NCBI GenBank assembly: GCA_016195085.1
Contig: JACQAG010000055.1
Location: 1 to 64,000 of the forward strand
Reading direction: 5' to 3'
Source of the DNA: Pseudomonadota bacterium
GTDB lineage: Bacteria > Pseudomonadota > Alphaproteobacteria > SHVZ01
Length of the DNA stretch: 64,000 nucleotides
Shown: in pieces, positions 46,770 to 55,979 of the stretch
Layout: every line of letters starts with the position of its first letter
Position numbering within the stretch: the first letter of the stretch is position 1
Notes under the pieces: generated by a model
Seen by the model: only the letters and a program-made list of their open reading frames with translations
Databases searched by the model: none
Told to the model about the DNA's origin: nothing
Made by a program: the position numbers and the translations under genes

Positions 46770-47263
46770 TCCTCTACGCCGTGCTGGCGCTCGTGGCCGT
46801 GCAGCGCTTGGCCGAGCTGGCATATGCCCGGCGCAACGGGGCGCGGCTCATCGCTGATGGCGGCGTCGAGCATGGCAGCGGCCACTATCCCCTGTTCGTG
46901 CTTCTGCACGGCGCCTGGCTGGCCGCCATCGCCGTGCTGGTCCCCGCCGATGCGAGCCCGTCCTGGCCGCTCCTAGGCCTCTATCTCGCCTTGCAGGCCT
47001 GGCGGATCTGGGCCATCCGCAGCCTCGGGGTCTACTGGACCACCAGGATCATCGCCGTGCCCGGGGCGAGGCTGGTTCGCACCGGCCCCTACCGCCTGAT
47101 GCGCCACCCGAACTATGCCGGTGTGGCCATCGAGATCCCGCTCCTGCCGCTTGCCTTCGGTGCTTGGAGGCTCGCGCTCAGCTTCGGGCTGGCCAATCTC
47201 CTGCTGCTGGCTTGGCGCATTCGCGAGGAGGAGCGCTGGTTGGCGCCGCGGCGGGCACTCTGA
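46766..47263 (+). CDS. ICMT-like membrane methyltransferase
   Basis: This 165-residue inner-membrane protein is a member of the isoprenylcysteine carboxyl methyltransferase family. The C-terminal SAM-binding signature GPYRLMRHPNYAG and the terminal EEERW are present, with about four hydrophobic segments. The ATG overlaps the PKS stop codon (ATGA). In characterised type III PKS operons such proteins O-methylate the phenolic lipid, which is the likely role here. The open frame extends much further upstream but only as an antisense-frame shadow of the PKS. Confidence 0.9.
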   Translation: MILYAVLALVAVQRLAELAYARRNGARLIADGGVEHGSGHYPLFVLLHGAWLAAIAVLVPADASPSWPLLGLYLALQAWRIWAIRSLGVYWTTRIIAVPGARLVRTGPYRLMRHPNYAGVAIEIPLLPLAFGAWRLALSFGLANLLLLAWRIREEERWLAPRRAL

Positions 47264-47310
47264 TGCGAGCGGAGCGGCTATACTGGAATGAATTCGCTTG
47301 AGGACGCGCC

Positions 47311-48498
47311 ATGACCGCCCGCGCCGCCCGTGCCAACGACGCCTATCCCGATTTCGGTTCCGCCATCCAGGGCGCCTTCGCCTTGGATCCGGAGGTGGCC
47401 CACCTCAATCACGGGAGCTTCGGAGCGACCCCACGGAAGGTCATGGCGGCACAGGACGAGTGGCGTCGCCGCATGGAGCTGTCGCCGACCGGGTTTTTCA
47501 GCCGCGAGCTTCCCGGCGCCTTGCGCCATGCGGCGCAGCGGCTTGCCGGCTACGTCGGCGCCCGCGGCGAAGATCTCGCCTTCGTCGACAATGCCACCAC
47601 CGGCGCCGCCGCAGTCTTGTGGTCCCTCGGGCTGGCGCCGGGCGACGAGGTGCTGATCAACGATCAGACCTACAACGCGGTGAAGAACGCGGTGCGGCAC
47701 GTCGTCGATCGCGCCGGTGCCAGCATGGTCACCGTTACCCTGCCCTTTCCCGTTGCCGATGCGGATGAGATCCTGGCGGCGTTCACCGCCGGGCTCACCT
47801 CCCTGACCAAGCTCGCGATCATCGATCACATCACCTCGCCGACCGCCATCGTCATGCCGATCCGGCGGATGGTGGAGGCGTGCCGCAAGGCAGGCGTGCC
47901 GGTCTTCGTCGATGGCGCCCATGGTCCGGGACAAGTGCCGCTCGACCTCGGCGCTCTCGGTGCGGATTGGTATACCGGCAACGCGCACAAATGGCTCTGC
48001 GCGCCGAAAGGGGCAGCGCTTTTCTGGGCCCGTGCCGATCGCCAGGCGGGGCTGCATCCCGCGGTCATCTCCCATGGCTATGGCTCGGGCTTCGCCGCGG
48101 AATTCGATTGGACCGGAACCCGCGATCCCTCCGCCTATCTCGCCGTCCCCGCCGCGCTCGATTTCCGCGAAGCGCTCGGCGACGAGCGGGTGCGCCGATA
48201 CAACCATGAGCTCGTGCTCGCCGCCGCCGAGGCCTTGGCGCGGCGCTGGGGCACGCAGACCGGCGCGCCGTGCGAGCTCACGGGATCGATGGCCGTGGTG
48301 CGCCTGCCGGAACGATTTGCGCCGGAACGGGTGAGCGCTGCCGCCGTGCGCTCCGCGCTTGCCAGAGACTGGCGGATCGAGGTGCCGCTCAACCGGCTCG
48401 CCGGCGCGCTCTGGGTCCGCATCTCCGCCCAGGTCTACAATGAGATGGCCGACTACCATCGCCTCGGTGAGGCGATCGAGCGGATGCCGGATCTCTAA
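47311..48498 (+). CDS. Class-V aminotransferase (isopenicillin N epimerase-like)
   Basis: This 395-residue fold-type I PLP enzyme opens with HLNHGSFGATP, typical of the isopenicillin N epimerase branch. VFVDGAHGPGQ carries the Asp that contacts the pyridine nitrogen, and NAHKWLCAPKG holds the PLP lysine. Members act as aminotransferases, epimerases, lyases or cysteine desulfurases, so the reaction is uncertain. It lies 47 bp after the methyltransferase on the same strand. Confidence 0.88.
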   Translation: MTARAARANDAYPDFGSAIQGAFALDPEVAHLNHGSFGATPRKVMAAQDEWRRRMELSPTGFFSRELPGALRHAAQRLAGYVGARGEDLAFVDNATTGAAAVLWSLGLAPGDEVLINDQTYNAVKNAVRHVVDRAGASMVTVTLPFPVADADEILAAFTAGLTSLTKLAIIDHITSPTAIVMPIRRMVEACRKAGVPVFVDGAHGPGQVPLDLGALGADWYTGNAHKWLCAPKGAALFWARADRQAGLHPAVISHGYGSGFAAEFDWTGTRDPSAYLAVPAALDFREALGDERVRRYNHELVLAAAEALARRWGTQTGAPCELTGSMAVVRLPERFAPERVSAAAVRSALARDWRIEVPLNRLAGALWVRISAQVYNEMADYHRLGEAIERMPDL

Positions 48499-48509
48499 TC
48501 CTTAGGCCG

Positions 48510-48851
48510 ATGGTTGACGTCTTCCAGACCAAGTCGTTTCGCCCCGGACAGGTGATCATCCGCGACGGCGAGGCCGCCGATTGTGCCTATCTCATCGAGC
48601 GCGGTCGGGTGGAAATATTCAAAATAATCAATGGTGAACGCTCTGTTCTTGCGAGCTTGGAAGAAGGCGCCATCTTCGGCGAGATGGCGCTGGTTGACGA
48701 CCAGCCGCGGAGCGCCTGCGCGGAAGCGGTTGTGGCCACGATCGCCTTGGTGATCGACCGTCACGTCTTGGAGGCGGCGATCCAACAGTCCCATCCGGTG
48801 GTGCGAGCGCTGCTGCACGCTTATATCCGCCACCTCCGCAAGTCCGGCTGA
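48510..48851 (+). CDS. Cyclic-nucleotide-binding domain protein
   Basis: This 113-residue protein is a single cNMP-binding beta-barrel: FRPGQVIIRDGE, the LEEGAIFGEMALVDDQPRSA phosphate-binding cassette, and a terminal helix. There is no DNA-binding or kinase domain, so it is a stand-alone sensor or subunit. It lies 11 bp after the first class-V aminotransferase and before the second, hinting at regulation of that locus by cAMP or another ligand. Confidence 0.87.
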   Translation: MVDVFQTKSFRPGQVIIRDGEAADCAYLIERGRVEIFKIINGERSVLASLEEGAIFGEMALVDDQPRSACAEAVVATIALVIDRHVLEAAIQQSHPVVRALLHAYIRHLRKSG

Positions 48852-48947
48852 AGCGCCGGGCCCGCCGCCTGGAGCGCTTCGCCGTTGTCAGCCCCGGGCA
48901 AGGGTGCGAGGCTGCCTCGCCCACCCCTCCGGAGATCCGCCCCGACG

Positions 48948-50087
48948 ATGCTCGCCAATCAAAGACATCTCTTCGACATTCCCGACGACGTCACCTACAT
49001 CAACTGCGCCTATCTCTCGCCCTTGCTGAAGAGCGTGCGCGACATCGGACGCTGGGGCATCGAGCGCAAGGTGCATCCCTGGACCATCGAGCGGCGGCAC
49101 TTCTACGAGGATGTCGAGCGCGCCCGCAGCCTTTTCGGCCAGCTCATCGGCGCCACGGGCGACGACGTGGCGATCGTCAACTCGACCAGCTACGGCATCG
49201 CCACCGCCAGCCTCAATCTCACTCTGGCCAAGGGCCAGACCATCGTCATGCTCGAGGGCGAGCATTCCTCGACTATCTATGAGTACCGGCGCCGGGCGCA
49301 GGCCGCCGGCGGCAGCACCGTGGTGGTGCCACGCCCGGCCGACGGCGACTGGACTGCCGCCGTGCTCGAGCGCATCAGCAGCACGACCGGCTGGGTCGGC
49401 GTGCCCAATTGCCATTGGAGCGATGGCGGCCTTCTCGATCTCGTTGCCATCGGCAAGCGCGCGCGTGAGGTCGGCGCCTACTTCATCGTCGATGCGACCC
49501 AGTCCTTAGGCGCGCTGCCCCTCGACGTCGCTTCCGTGCAGCCGGACTACCTCGCCTGCTCGGCCTACAAGTGGCTGCTCTCGCCCTACACCCTCGGCTT
49601 CCTCTACGTCGCACCTCAGCACCAGAACGGCGTGCCCTTGGAGCATCACGGCTTCAGCCGCGCCGGGGTGGAGAGCGAGCCGAGCCCGAAGGGCTATCCC
49701 GAGGCCTTCGCCGCCGGCGCCAGGCGCTACGACATGGGCGAGCGCAGCAACTTCATCCAGCTCCCCATGGCCAATGTGGCGATGGAGCAGCTTTTGGCGT
49801 GGACGCCGCGCGCCATCGCCGATGCCATCGAGCCGATGACCGATCGCATCGCCGAGCACGCCGCCATGCGCCAGCTCCCGGTTCCACCCAAGCGGCATCG
49901 GGCGGCGCATATGATCGGTGTCGGCTTCAAGGGCGGCCCGCCGGAGGGCCTGATGGAGCGCCTGCAGGCGCGAAAGGCCTATGCCAGCATCCGCACCGGG
50001 GCGTTGCGCATGAGCCCGCATGTCTACAACTCGGTCGAAGAGGTCGACCGCTTCTTTGCCGTCTTCGACCGGGTCGTCACCGGCTGA
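48948..50087 (+). CDS. Class-V aminotransferase-like PLP enzyme
   Basis: This 379-residue fold-type I PLP enzyme is a second class-V family member in the locus. IVDATQSLGALPLDV carries the conserved Asp, and SAYKWLLSPY carries the PLP lysine. It is clearly diverged from the neighbour at 47.3 kb, so the two are not a recent duplication. Likely reactions are transamination, desulfuration or beta-elimination. The ATG at 48948 is taken because the homologous sequence starts there; its ribosome-binding site is distant. The next gene starts 1 bp after its stop. Confidence 0.86.
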   Translation: MLANQRHLFDIPDDVTYINCAYLSPLLKSVRDIGRWGIERKVHPWTIERRHFYEDVERARSLFGQLIGATGDDVAIVNSTSYGIATASLNLTLAKGQTIVMLEGEHSSTIYEYRRRAQAAGGSTVVVPRPADGDWTAAVLERISSTTGWVGVPNCHWSDGGLLDLVAIGKRAREVGAYFIVDATQSLGALPLDVASVQPDYLACSAYKWLLSPYTLGFLYVAPQHQNGVPLEHHGFSRAGVESEPSPKGYPEAFAAGARRYDMGERSNFIQLPMANVAMEQLLAWTPRAIADAIEPMTDRIAEHAAMRQLPVPPKRHRAAHMIGVGFKGGPPEGLMERLQARKAYASIRTGALRMSPHVYNSVEEVDRFFAVFDRVVTG

Positions 50088-50088
50088 T

Positions 50089-50943
50089 ATGACCCTCACC
50101 CCGGCCTTCTATTCGGTTTCCGGCGGCAAGCCTTACTTCCCGAAAGGTCTCTTCGGCATCCAGAGCCACGTCGTGCGCTACGTCTTCATGCAGGCGACGG
50201 TGCATCTCCTGGCCAAAGCCGGGCCCGGCGTTCCCTTGCGGATCCTTGAAGTCGGTTCCTGGGTCGGCGCCTCGGCGCTGACCTGGCTCTTCGGCCTCGA
50301 CCAATATGCCGGCGGCAAGGGCACCGTGTTCTGCTGCGATCTGTGGGAGCCCTATCACCCGATCGACGAGCGGCGGCGCGGCTTGATCGGAGGCGCGCTG
50401 CCCGAAGACGATCCGGCCTTGGCCATGGAGGTGGCGGCCAATGCCGGCATACCGTTCGAGCTGTTCATCTACAACGTGAAGGTCGCGGGCGGCGGCGATC
50501 GGGTCGTCGCCATCAAGGCGCGCAGCGACCAGGCGCTGCCGGCCTTGGCCGATGCCTCCTTCGACCTCGTTTATGTCGACGGCGACCATCGCATGGACGC
50601 GGTCAGAGGCGACGTGGCTCAAGGCCAGCGGCTGGTGCGCCCCGGAGGCATCCTGTGCGGGGATGATTTCGACGAGCCCCTGGAAGCGGTCGATGCTGCA
50701 TTCGCCCGGGCGCAGACCGAGGCTGACTGGCTGAGGGATCCGAAATCCGGCAAGGGCTTTCATCCCGGCGTGACCGTCGCCTTGGCCGACGCCTTCGGCT
50801 CGGTTTCCGCCTATGGCGGCTATTGGCTGATGCGGAAGACGGACACCGGCTGGGAAAAGGTCGATCTCGCCGGCCAGCCCGTGCGGTTTCCACCGCACGT
50901 GCAGAGCGAGATCGATCCCGAGCAGGTGCAGAAGATCCTGTGA
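50089..50943 (+). CDS. Class I SAM-dependent methyltransferase
   Basis: This 284-residue protein has the class I methyltransferase fold: motif I LEVGSWVGASA, then FDLVYVDGDH with the acidic cluster, and LVRPGGILCGDDF. This resembles Methyltransf_24/CmcI-type enzymes that act on small molecules or sugars. It starts 1 bp after the aminotransferase and overlaps the YHS protein start by 4 nt, so it belongs to the same operon. The substrate is unknown. Confidence 0.85.
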   Translation: MTLTPAFYSVSGGKPYFPKGLFGIQSHVVRYVFMQATVHLLAKAGPGVPLRILEVGSWVGASALTWLFGLDQYAGGKGTVFCCDLWEPYHPIDERRRGLIGGALPEDDPALAMEVAANAGIPFELFIYNVKVAGGGDRVVAIKARSDQALPALADASFDLVYVDGDHRMDAVRGDVAQGQRLVRPGGILCGDDFDEPLEAVDAAFARAQTEADWLRDPKSGKGFHPGVTVALADAFGSVSAYGGYWLMRKTDTGWEKVDLAGQPVRFPPHVQSEIDPEQVQKIL

Positions 50944-51407
50944 GCGGCGCAAGCTTGCCTCGGCGGAGCGTGCTTGTCGGCTGCAGCGTCCTCTTGGTGA
51001 CCGGTTTCGCGCTCGGCCATGGCGGCGGGGCGGCGGCCGAGATGGTGGATGCCCCGGGCGGTCTCGCCCTCGGCGGCTACGATGTCGTCGCCTATTTCAC
51101 CGACGACAAGCCGGTCCGCGGCTTGGCGGAATTCGCCAGCGTCTTTCAAAGCGTGACCTACCGCTTCCGCAGTGCCGCCAACCGCGACCGCTTCCTTGCG
51201 GACCCGCTCCGCTATCTGCCGGCCTATGGCGGATACTCGGCCTATGGCGTCGCCAATGGCGTGCTGGCACCGGGCGATCCCGAGCAGTTCGCCATCGTCG
51301 AGGGCAGGCTCTACGTCAACTTCAGCAAGAGCGTGCACAGCCAGTGGCTGCGCGATCCCGCCTTCTACATCGCGCGTGCCGATCAGAACTGGCTCACCTT
51401 GCGCTAA
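50940..51407 (+). CDS. Exported YHS-domain protein
   Basis: This 155-residue protein starts at a GTG overlapping the preceding stop (GTGA). PRRSVLVG followed by a hydrophobic stretch (about 10-30) looks like a twin-arginine or Sec signal, so it is exported. The mature part is a YHS domain (GGYDVVAYF ... FRSAANRDRFLADPLRYLPAYGG), a small fold associated with metal or copper handling. The usual Cys metal ligand of copper-resistance YHS proteins is not evident. Confidence 0.85.
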   Translation: MSGASLPRRSVLVGCSVLLVTGFALGHGGGAAAEMVDAPGGLALGGYDVVAYFTDDKPVRGLAEFASVFQSVTYRFRSAANRDRFLADPLRYLPAYGGYSAYGVANGVLAPGDPEQFAIVEGRLYVNFSKSVHSQWLRDPAFYIARADQNWLTLR

Positions 51408-51552
51408 GAGAAGGCCGAAATCTGCGGCGCCTCGCATTTTAGAAAAATCGTAAGATTAACAGTCATCTGCACATCGAATAGGCACGTCAAAATATTGAGA
51501 TCGAGCCCGGTCGAATTTAAGCTCTGAGCAACCCAATCTTCAGCCCAGAACC

Positions 51553-51738
51553 ATGACCACAACGATCACCGTCGACCTTTCGAAAGCCATCAGCCGCGCC
51601 ATCAAAGCCGCCATCGACGAAGGCCTCGGCACCTTCGCTCAGAATGCGGCGGCCGTGGCGGTGGTGCGCAAGGCGCACCCCGAGCTCGGTTCCGATTCAG
51701 CCTTGGCGGTCGTGCTCCGCTGGCGGAAGAGCAAGTAG
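51553..51738 (+). CDS. Small hypothetical protein
   Basis: This 61-residue, Ala-rich, mostly helical protein begins with TTTITVDLSKAI and ends in a basic WRKSK. It has no membrane segment or known motif. It follows a 145-bp AT-richer gap and ends 9 bp before the convergent SDR gene. The clean start and amphipathic helix support a real gene, but function is unknown. Confidence 0.5.
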   Translation: MTTTITVDLSKAISRAIKAAIDEGLGTFAQNAAAVAVVRKAHPELGSDSALAVVLRWRKSK

Positions 51739-51747
51739 ACCTGTCTC

Positions 51748-52506
51748 CTAGCCGCGGCCGACGAACGGCATCTTCGTCGCCATCACCGTCAGGAACAGCA
51801 CGTTCGCATCGAGCGGCAGGCCGGCCATGTAGACGACGGCGCGGCCAACGTTGTCGGCGTTCATCGTCGGCTCGACCATGACCGTCCCGTTCGGCTGCGG
51901 CACGCCTTTGGCCATTCTCTGGGTCATCGGCGTCGCCGCATTGCCGATATCCACCTGACCGCAGGCGATGTCGTATTTGCGGCCGTCGAGCGCCGTCGAT
52001 TTGGTCAAGCCGGTGATCGCGTGCTTAGTCGAGGTGTAGGGCACCGAGTTCGGCCTCGGAGTATGCGCCGATATGGAGCCGTTGTTGATTATGCGGCCGC
52101 CGCGGGGCTTCTGCGCCTTCATGATCTTGATGGCTTCCTGAGTGCAGAGGAACGGCCCGGTCAGGTTGGTGTCGACCACGGCCTTCCACTGCTCATAGGT
52201 GAGATCTTCCATCGGCACCGGCGGCGCGCCGATGCCGGCATTGTTGAAGAGCACGTCGAGCCTGCCGAAGGCCTTCTTGGCCTGGGCGAAGAGCGCCTTG
52301 ATCGATGCCGGATCGCGGACATCGGTCGGCACCACCAATGTCTTCGACCCGGTTTTCTTGCCGAGCTTGGCGGTCTCCGCGAGCGCATCCTGGCGGCGCC
52401 CGGCGAGCGCCACGGCATATCCCGCGCCAAGCAGCGCCAGCGCCACCGCTCTCCCCACGCCCGACCCCGCACCGGTGACGATCGCGACTTTGCTCGACTT
52501 GGCCAT
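51748..52506 (-). CDS. Short-chain dehydrogenase/reductase (SDR)
   Basis: This 252-residue NAD(P)-dependent SDR has the TGxxxGxG motif (TGAGSGVG) near residue 11, the NNAG motif, a Ser in GSISAHT and the catalytic YTSTK pair. It is a classical cytosolic SDR of normal length. The substrate is unknown. It is convergent with the small 61-residue gene. Confidence 0.9.
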   Translation of the reverse strand: MAKSSKVAIVTGAGSGVGRAVALALLGAGYAVALAGRRQDALAETAKLGKKTGSKTLVVPTDVRDPASIKALFAQAKKAFGRLDVLFNNAGIGAPPVPMEDLTYEQWKAVVDTNLTGPFLCTQEAIKIMKAQKPRGGRIINNGSISAHTPRPNSVPYTSTKHAITGLTKSTALDGRKYDIACGQVDIGNAATPMTQRMAKGVPQPNGTVMVEPTMNADNVGRAVVYMAGLPLDANVLFLTVMATKMPFVGRG

Positions 52507-52612
52507 CTCTAGGGCTCTCCTTTGCAGGGTTTGCGTGCGGGTCCGCGTGGAGGAGGACAGTAGGGCGGAGCCCGGAACTTGCGCAAGCGGCCGCTCGACC
52601 GCTCACCCTGGG

Positions 52613-53977
52613 CTACGGCGATCCCGGACGGGAGAAATCGAGCATCCGGACGCTGCTGACGATTGCCGCGCCGAGCGCGAAGGCGGCGGCGGTTAAAAGC
52701 GCGATGGTGGTCCCCTCCTCCGGCCACAGGCCGAAGAGGACGGCTACCAGGGCTGTCCCGGTGGTTTGGCCGAGGAGCCGCGCGGTTCCCAGCATGCCGC
52801 TGGCGCCGCCGCTCCGCTCCTTCGGCGCCGCGGTGATGATGGTGCGGTTGTTGGGCGATTGAAAGAGCGCGAAGCCGAGACCGCAGACCGCCATGCGCCA
52901 GACGATATCGGCGCTGCTTGGATGCATGGGCAAGACCGCTAGAGCCAACAGGCCGGCAGCGAAGATTGTGAGCCCGATGCCGCCCAAGAGGCCGGCATTG
53001 TGCCTATCGGCGAGGCGTCCGGAAATCGGCGCCACCATGGCCACGGTCAAGGGCCAGGCGGTCATCAGCAATCCGGTCTCCACCTGGGTGCGGCCCAGCA
53101 CGTTCTGCAGATAAAACGGCAAGGAGACGTAAGCCATCATCTGCGCGGCGAAAGAGCAGGTCGAGGTGGCGATCGACAAGGCAAAGACCGGCAGGCGCAG
53201 GAGATCGATCGGCAGCAAGGGTGCGGCGCGGGAGAGCTGGCGCAGCACGAGCGCGGTGCCGAGCGCCAAAGCGGCCGCGAACTCGATGACGACGAATAGC
53301 TCGCCTTCGCCATGGCCGATGCCGTCGAGGCCGATGATGAAGAGGCCGAAGGTGAGCGCGTTCAGGAGCGCGCTGCCGAGATCGAAGCGTCGGGGCGATG
53401 CCGGCGTGCGGGGCAAGGAGCCGGAGGCGAGGAACGCCAAGAGGCCGATCGGGACATTGACGGCAAACAGCCACTGCCAAGGTGCCACCGCCAGAATGGC
53501 CGAGGCCACGCTCGGGCCGATCGCCGAGGATAGGGCGACGACCAGCGCGTTGACGGCGACGCCGCGTCCCAACATGTGCCGTGGATAGACGAAGCGGAGC
53601 AAGGCCGAGTTGACGCTCATGATACCGGCGGCGCCGACGCCCTGCAGCACGCGGGCGGCAGTGAGCTGGGTCAGGGAGTCGGAGATGGCGCAGCCGAGCG
53701 AGAACACCGTGAACAGCACCAGGCCGGCGCGGTAGATGCGGCGGTAGCCGTAGATGTCACCGGCCGATGCCAGCGGCAAGAGCGACATGGTGATCACCAG
53801 CTGATAGGCGTTCACCACCCAGATCGAGGCCGCGTCGCTCGTGTGCAGATCGCGCGCGATGGTCGGGAGCGCCACATTGGCGATGGCGCCGTCCAGGACC
53901 GCCAGCGTGATCCCGAGCGCGATCGCGATGATGGCCCGGTAGCGCTGCGGCGTCGGCAGGCCGTCATCGGCCGTCAT
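52613..53977 (-). CDS. DHA2-family MFS drug/solute exporter
   Basis: This 454-residue inner-membrane protein resembles EmrB/QacA drug:H+ antiporters with about 14 hydrophobic segments. The first segment carries the LDGAIANVALP motif of the family, and ADRHNAG is the loop after the eighth segment. It is slightly shorter than typical EmrB (about 510). No EmrA-type adaptor gene is adjacent, so it may act alone. It likely exports toxic compounds or a metabolite. Confidence 0.88.
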   Translation of the reverse strand: MTADDGLPTPQRYRAIIAIALGITLAVLDGAIANVALPTIARDLHTSDAASIWVVNAYQLVITMSLLPLASAGDIYGYRRIYRAGLVLFTVFSLGCAISDSLTQLTAARVLQGVGAAGIMSVNSALLRFVYPRHMLGRGVAVNALVVALSSAIGPSVASAILAVAPWQWLFAVNVPIGLLAFLASGSLPRTPASPRRFDLGSALLNALTFGLFIIGLDGIGHGEGELFVVIEFAAALALGTALVLRQLSRAAPLLPIDLLRLPVFALSIATSTCSFAAQMMAYVSLPFYLQNVLGRTQVETGLLMTAWPLTVAMVAPISGRLADRHNAGLLGGIGLTIFAAGLLALAVLPMHPSSADIVWRMAVCGLGFALFQSPNNRTIITAAPKERSGGASGMLGTARLLGQTTGTALVAVLFGLWPEEGTTIALLTAAAFALGAAIVSSVRMLDFSRPGSP

Positions 53978-54180
53978 CGAGGCGGGAGGCGGTCAAGCAT
54001 GCGCGGCAACAATCCATGAGTGGCGGTGCCTTGGCAACCCGGCACAAGCGCCCTTGCCGCCGCCATCCGGCGGATCCCGGTCCGCGGTGACGTCAATGCC
54101 CGGATCGCGTGCACACCTGACGAAAAAACGGGCATCCGCACCCGCTTGTCCCCCGCAAGCGACCCGACCTAAGCTGCGTC

Positions 54181-55098
54181 ATGCTGCGCTTCCTCGCACG
54201 ACGGCTGATTCTGGCGCTGTTGGTGGCGCTGACGGTGCTGACCGTCAGCTTCGCCTTGACGCGGTTGTCGGGCGATCTTGCCATCGCCATCGCCGGCGCC
54301 AATGCCACGGCGGAAGACCTGGCGATGGTGCGTGAGCAATACGGGCTCAATCGGCCTTTGCCGCTGCAGTTCGCCGATTGGGCGAGGCGGGCGGCCACCG
54401 GCGATCTCGGACAGTCCTATTTCTACAAGGGCAGCGTCGCCGGCCTGATCGGCGAGCGCCTGCCGATCACGCTGACCTTGGGCCTGGTCGGGCTGGCGAT
54501 CGCGCTTTCGACCGCCCTCCCCTTGGGAATTCTGGCTGCCATGCGCGAGAACACCGCGGTCGACCGCGCCATCGGTCTGGTGGCGCTCTTGGGCCAGGCG
54601 ATGCCGAGCTTCGTCCTTGGCCTCACCTTGATGATCTTCCTCGGCCTCAAGCTGCAATGGCTGCCGATCTCCGGGACCGGCACCTGGCAGCATTACGTCA
54701 TGCCGGGCGTGGTGCTGGCCTTCACCGCCATTCCCGCGCTCCTGCGCCTGACCCGCACCGGCATGATCGAGGCCCTGTCCGCGGACTACATCCGCACCGC
54801 GCGCGCCAACGGCATCGGGCGGGCCAGCATCGTGCTGAAGCACGCGCTCCGCAACGCGGCCATGCCGGTGGTCTCGATTGCCGCCGTGCAGCTCGGCTTC
54901 ATGCTCGGCGGGTCGATCGTCATCGAAGTGGTATTCGCTCTGCACGGGGTGGGCTATCTCGGCTGGGAATCGATCACCAAGAACGATTTCCCGGTGGTGC
55001 AGGCGGTCGTGCTGCTGCTTGCCAGCATCTACATCCTGTTGACCTTGCTGGCCGACATCCTGAACGCGGTCCTCGACCCCAGGCTGCGCACGGCATGA
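54181..55098 (+). CDS. Dipeptide/oligopeptide ABC transporter permease (DppB-like)
   Basis: This 305-residue inner-membrane permease is the first gene of a peptide/nickel-type ABC importer. It has about six hydrophobic segments, the N-terminal LRFLARRLI, and the ATPase-contact loop around ARANGIGRASIV. The stop overlaps the next permease start by 4 nt. The substrate may be peptides, nickel or another solute. Confidence 0.92.
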   Translation: MLRFLARRLILALLVALTVLTVSFALTRLSGDLAIAIAGANATAEDLAMVREQYGLNRPLPLQFADWARRAATGDLGQSYFYKGSVAGLIGERLPITLTLGLVGLAIALSTALPLGILAAMRENTAVDRAIGLVALLGQAMPSFVLGLTLMIFLGLKLQWLPISGTGTWQHYVMPGVVLAFTAIPALLRLTRTGMIEALSADYIRTARANGIGRASIVLKHALRNAAMPVVSIAAVQLGFMLGGSIVIEVVFALHGVGYLGWESITKNDFPVVQAVVLLLASIYILLTLLADILNAVLDPRLRTA

Positions 55099-55973
55099 CC
55101 GACATTCCCGTCACCGGCATCGTCCTGCTGCCGCGAAGCAGCCGTCCAGCGCTGCGCAATGTCGGCATCGTCTTGGGCGCGGTCATCGTCGGCTGCGTGG
55201 CGTTCATGGCGGTGTTCGCCCCGCTGCTGGCACCCCACGACCCCTTCGTCCAGGACCTGACCCGGCGCCTGGTGCCGCCGATGTGGATGCTGAAGGGGAC
55301 CCCCGACCATTGGCTCGGCACCGATCAGATCGGGCGCGACTATCTCTCCAGGCTCATCTACGGCGCGCGCATCTCCATGCTGATCGGGCTTTTGACGGTG
55401 ATCACCTCGGGCATCATCGGCACCAGCCTGGGCGTGCTCGGGGGCTTCTTCGGCGGGCGCGTCGATGAGGTCGTTCTGTTCGCCATTACCTGCCGCTTGG
55501 CCACACCGCTCATCCTGGTGGCCCTGACCGCCGTCTCCCTCGTCGGCAGCTCCTTGACCGTGGTCGTGCTCACCCTCGGCCTCCTGCTCTGGGACCGCTT
55601 CGCCGTGGTGGCGCGGGTCACCACCATGCGCGTGCGCACTCTCGACTACATCAGCGCCGCCCGCGCCGCCGGCTGCTCGACTTTTTATATCCTGACGCGC
55701 GAAGTGCTGCCCAACATCGCCAGTCACCTCGCCGTCGTGGCGACGCTCGAGATGGCGCTCGCCATCCTGCTCGAAGCCGCCTTGTCCTTCCTCGGCCTCG
55801 GCGTGCCGCCGCCCTTGCCGTCATGGGGGCTGATGATCGCCCAGGCGAAGGATTACATGTTCTTCAGCCCCTGGGTCGTCATGATCCCCGGCTCGGCGCT
55901 CTTCTTGCTGGTGCTCGGCATCAACCTGCTCGGCGACGGCTTGGGTCACATCCTCGGCACGGATCGGCGGTAG
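55095..55973 (+). CDS. Dipeptide/oligopeptide ABC transporter permease (DppC-like)
   Basis: This 292-residue permease is the second transmembrane subunit. LGTDQIGRDYLSRLIYGARIS is the DppC/OppC signature, and ARAAGCSTFYIL lies in the ATPase-contact loop. It has about six hydrophobic segments. It overlaps dppB by 4 nt and is followed 6 bp later by the fused ATPase. Confidence 0.92.
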   Translation: MTDIPVTGIVLLPRSSRPALRNVGIVLGAVIVGCVAFMAVFAPLLAPHDPFVQDLTRRLVPPMWMLKGTPDHWLGTDQIGRDYLSRLIYGARISMLIGLLTVITSGIIGTSLGVLGGFFGGRVDEVVLFAITCRLATPLILVALTAVSLVGSSLTVVVLTLGLLLWDRFAVVARVTTMRVRTLDYISAARAAGCSTFYILTREVLPNIASHLAVVATLEMALAILLEAALSFLGLGVPPPLPSWGLMIAQAKDYMFFSPWVVMIPGSALFLLVLGINLLGDGLGHILGTDRR

Positions 55974-55979
55974 CGGTCG

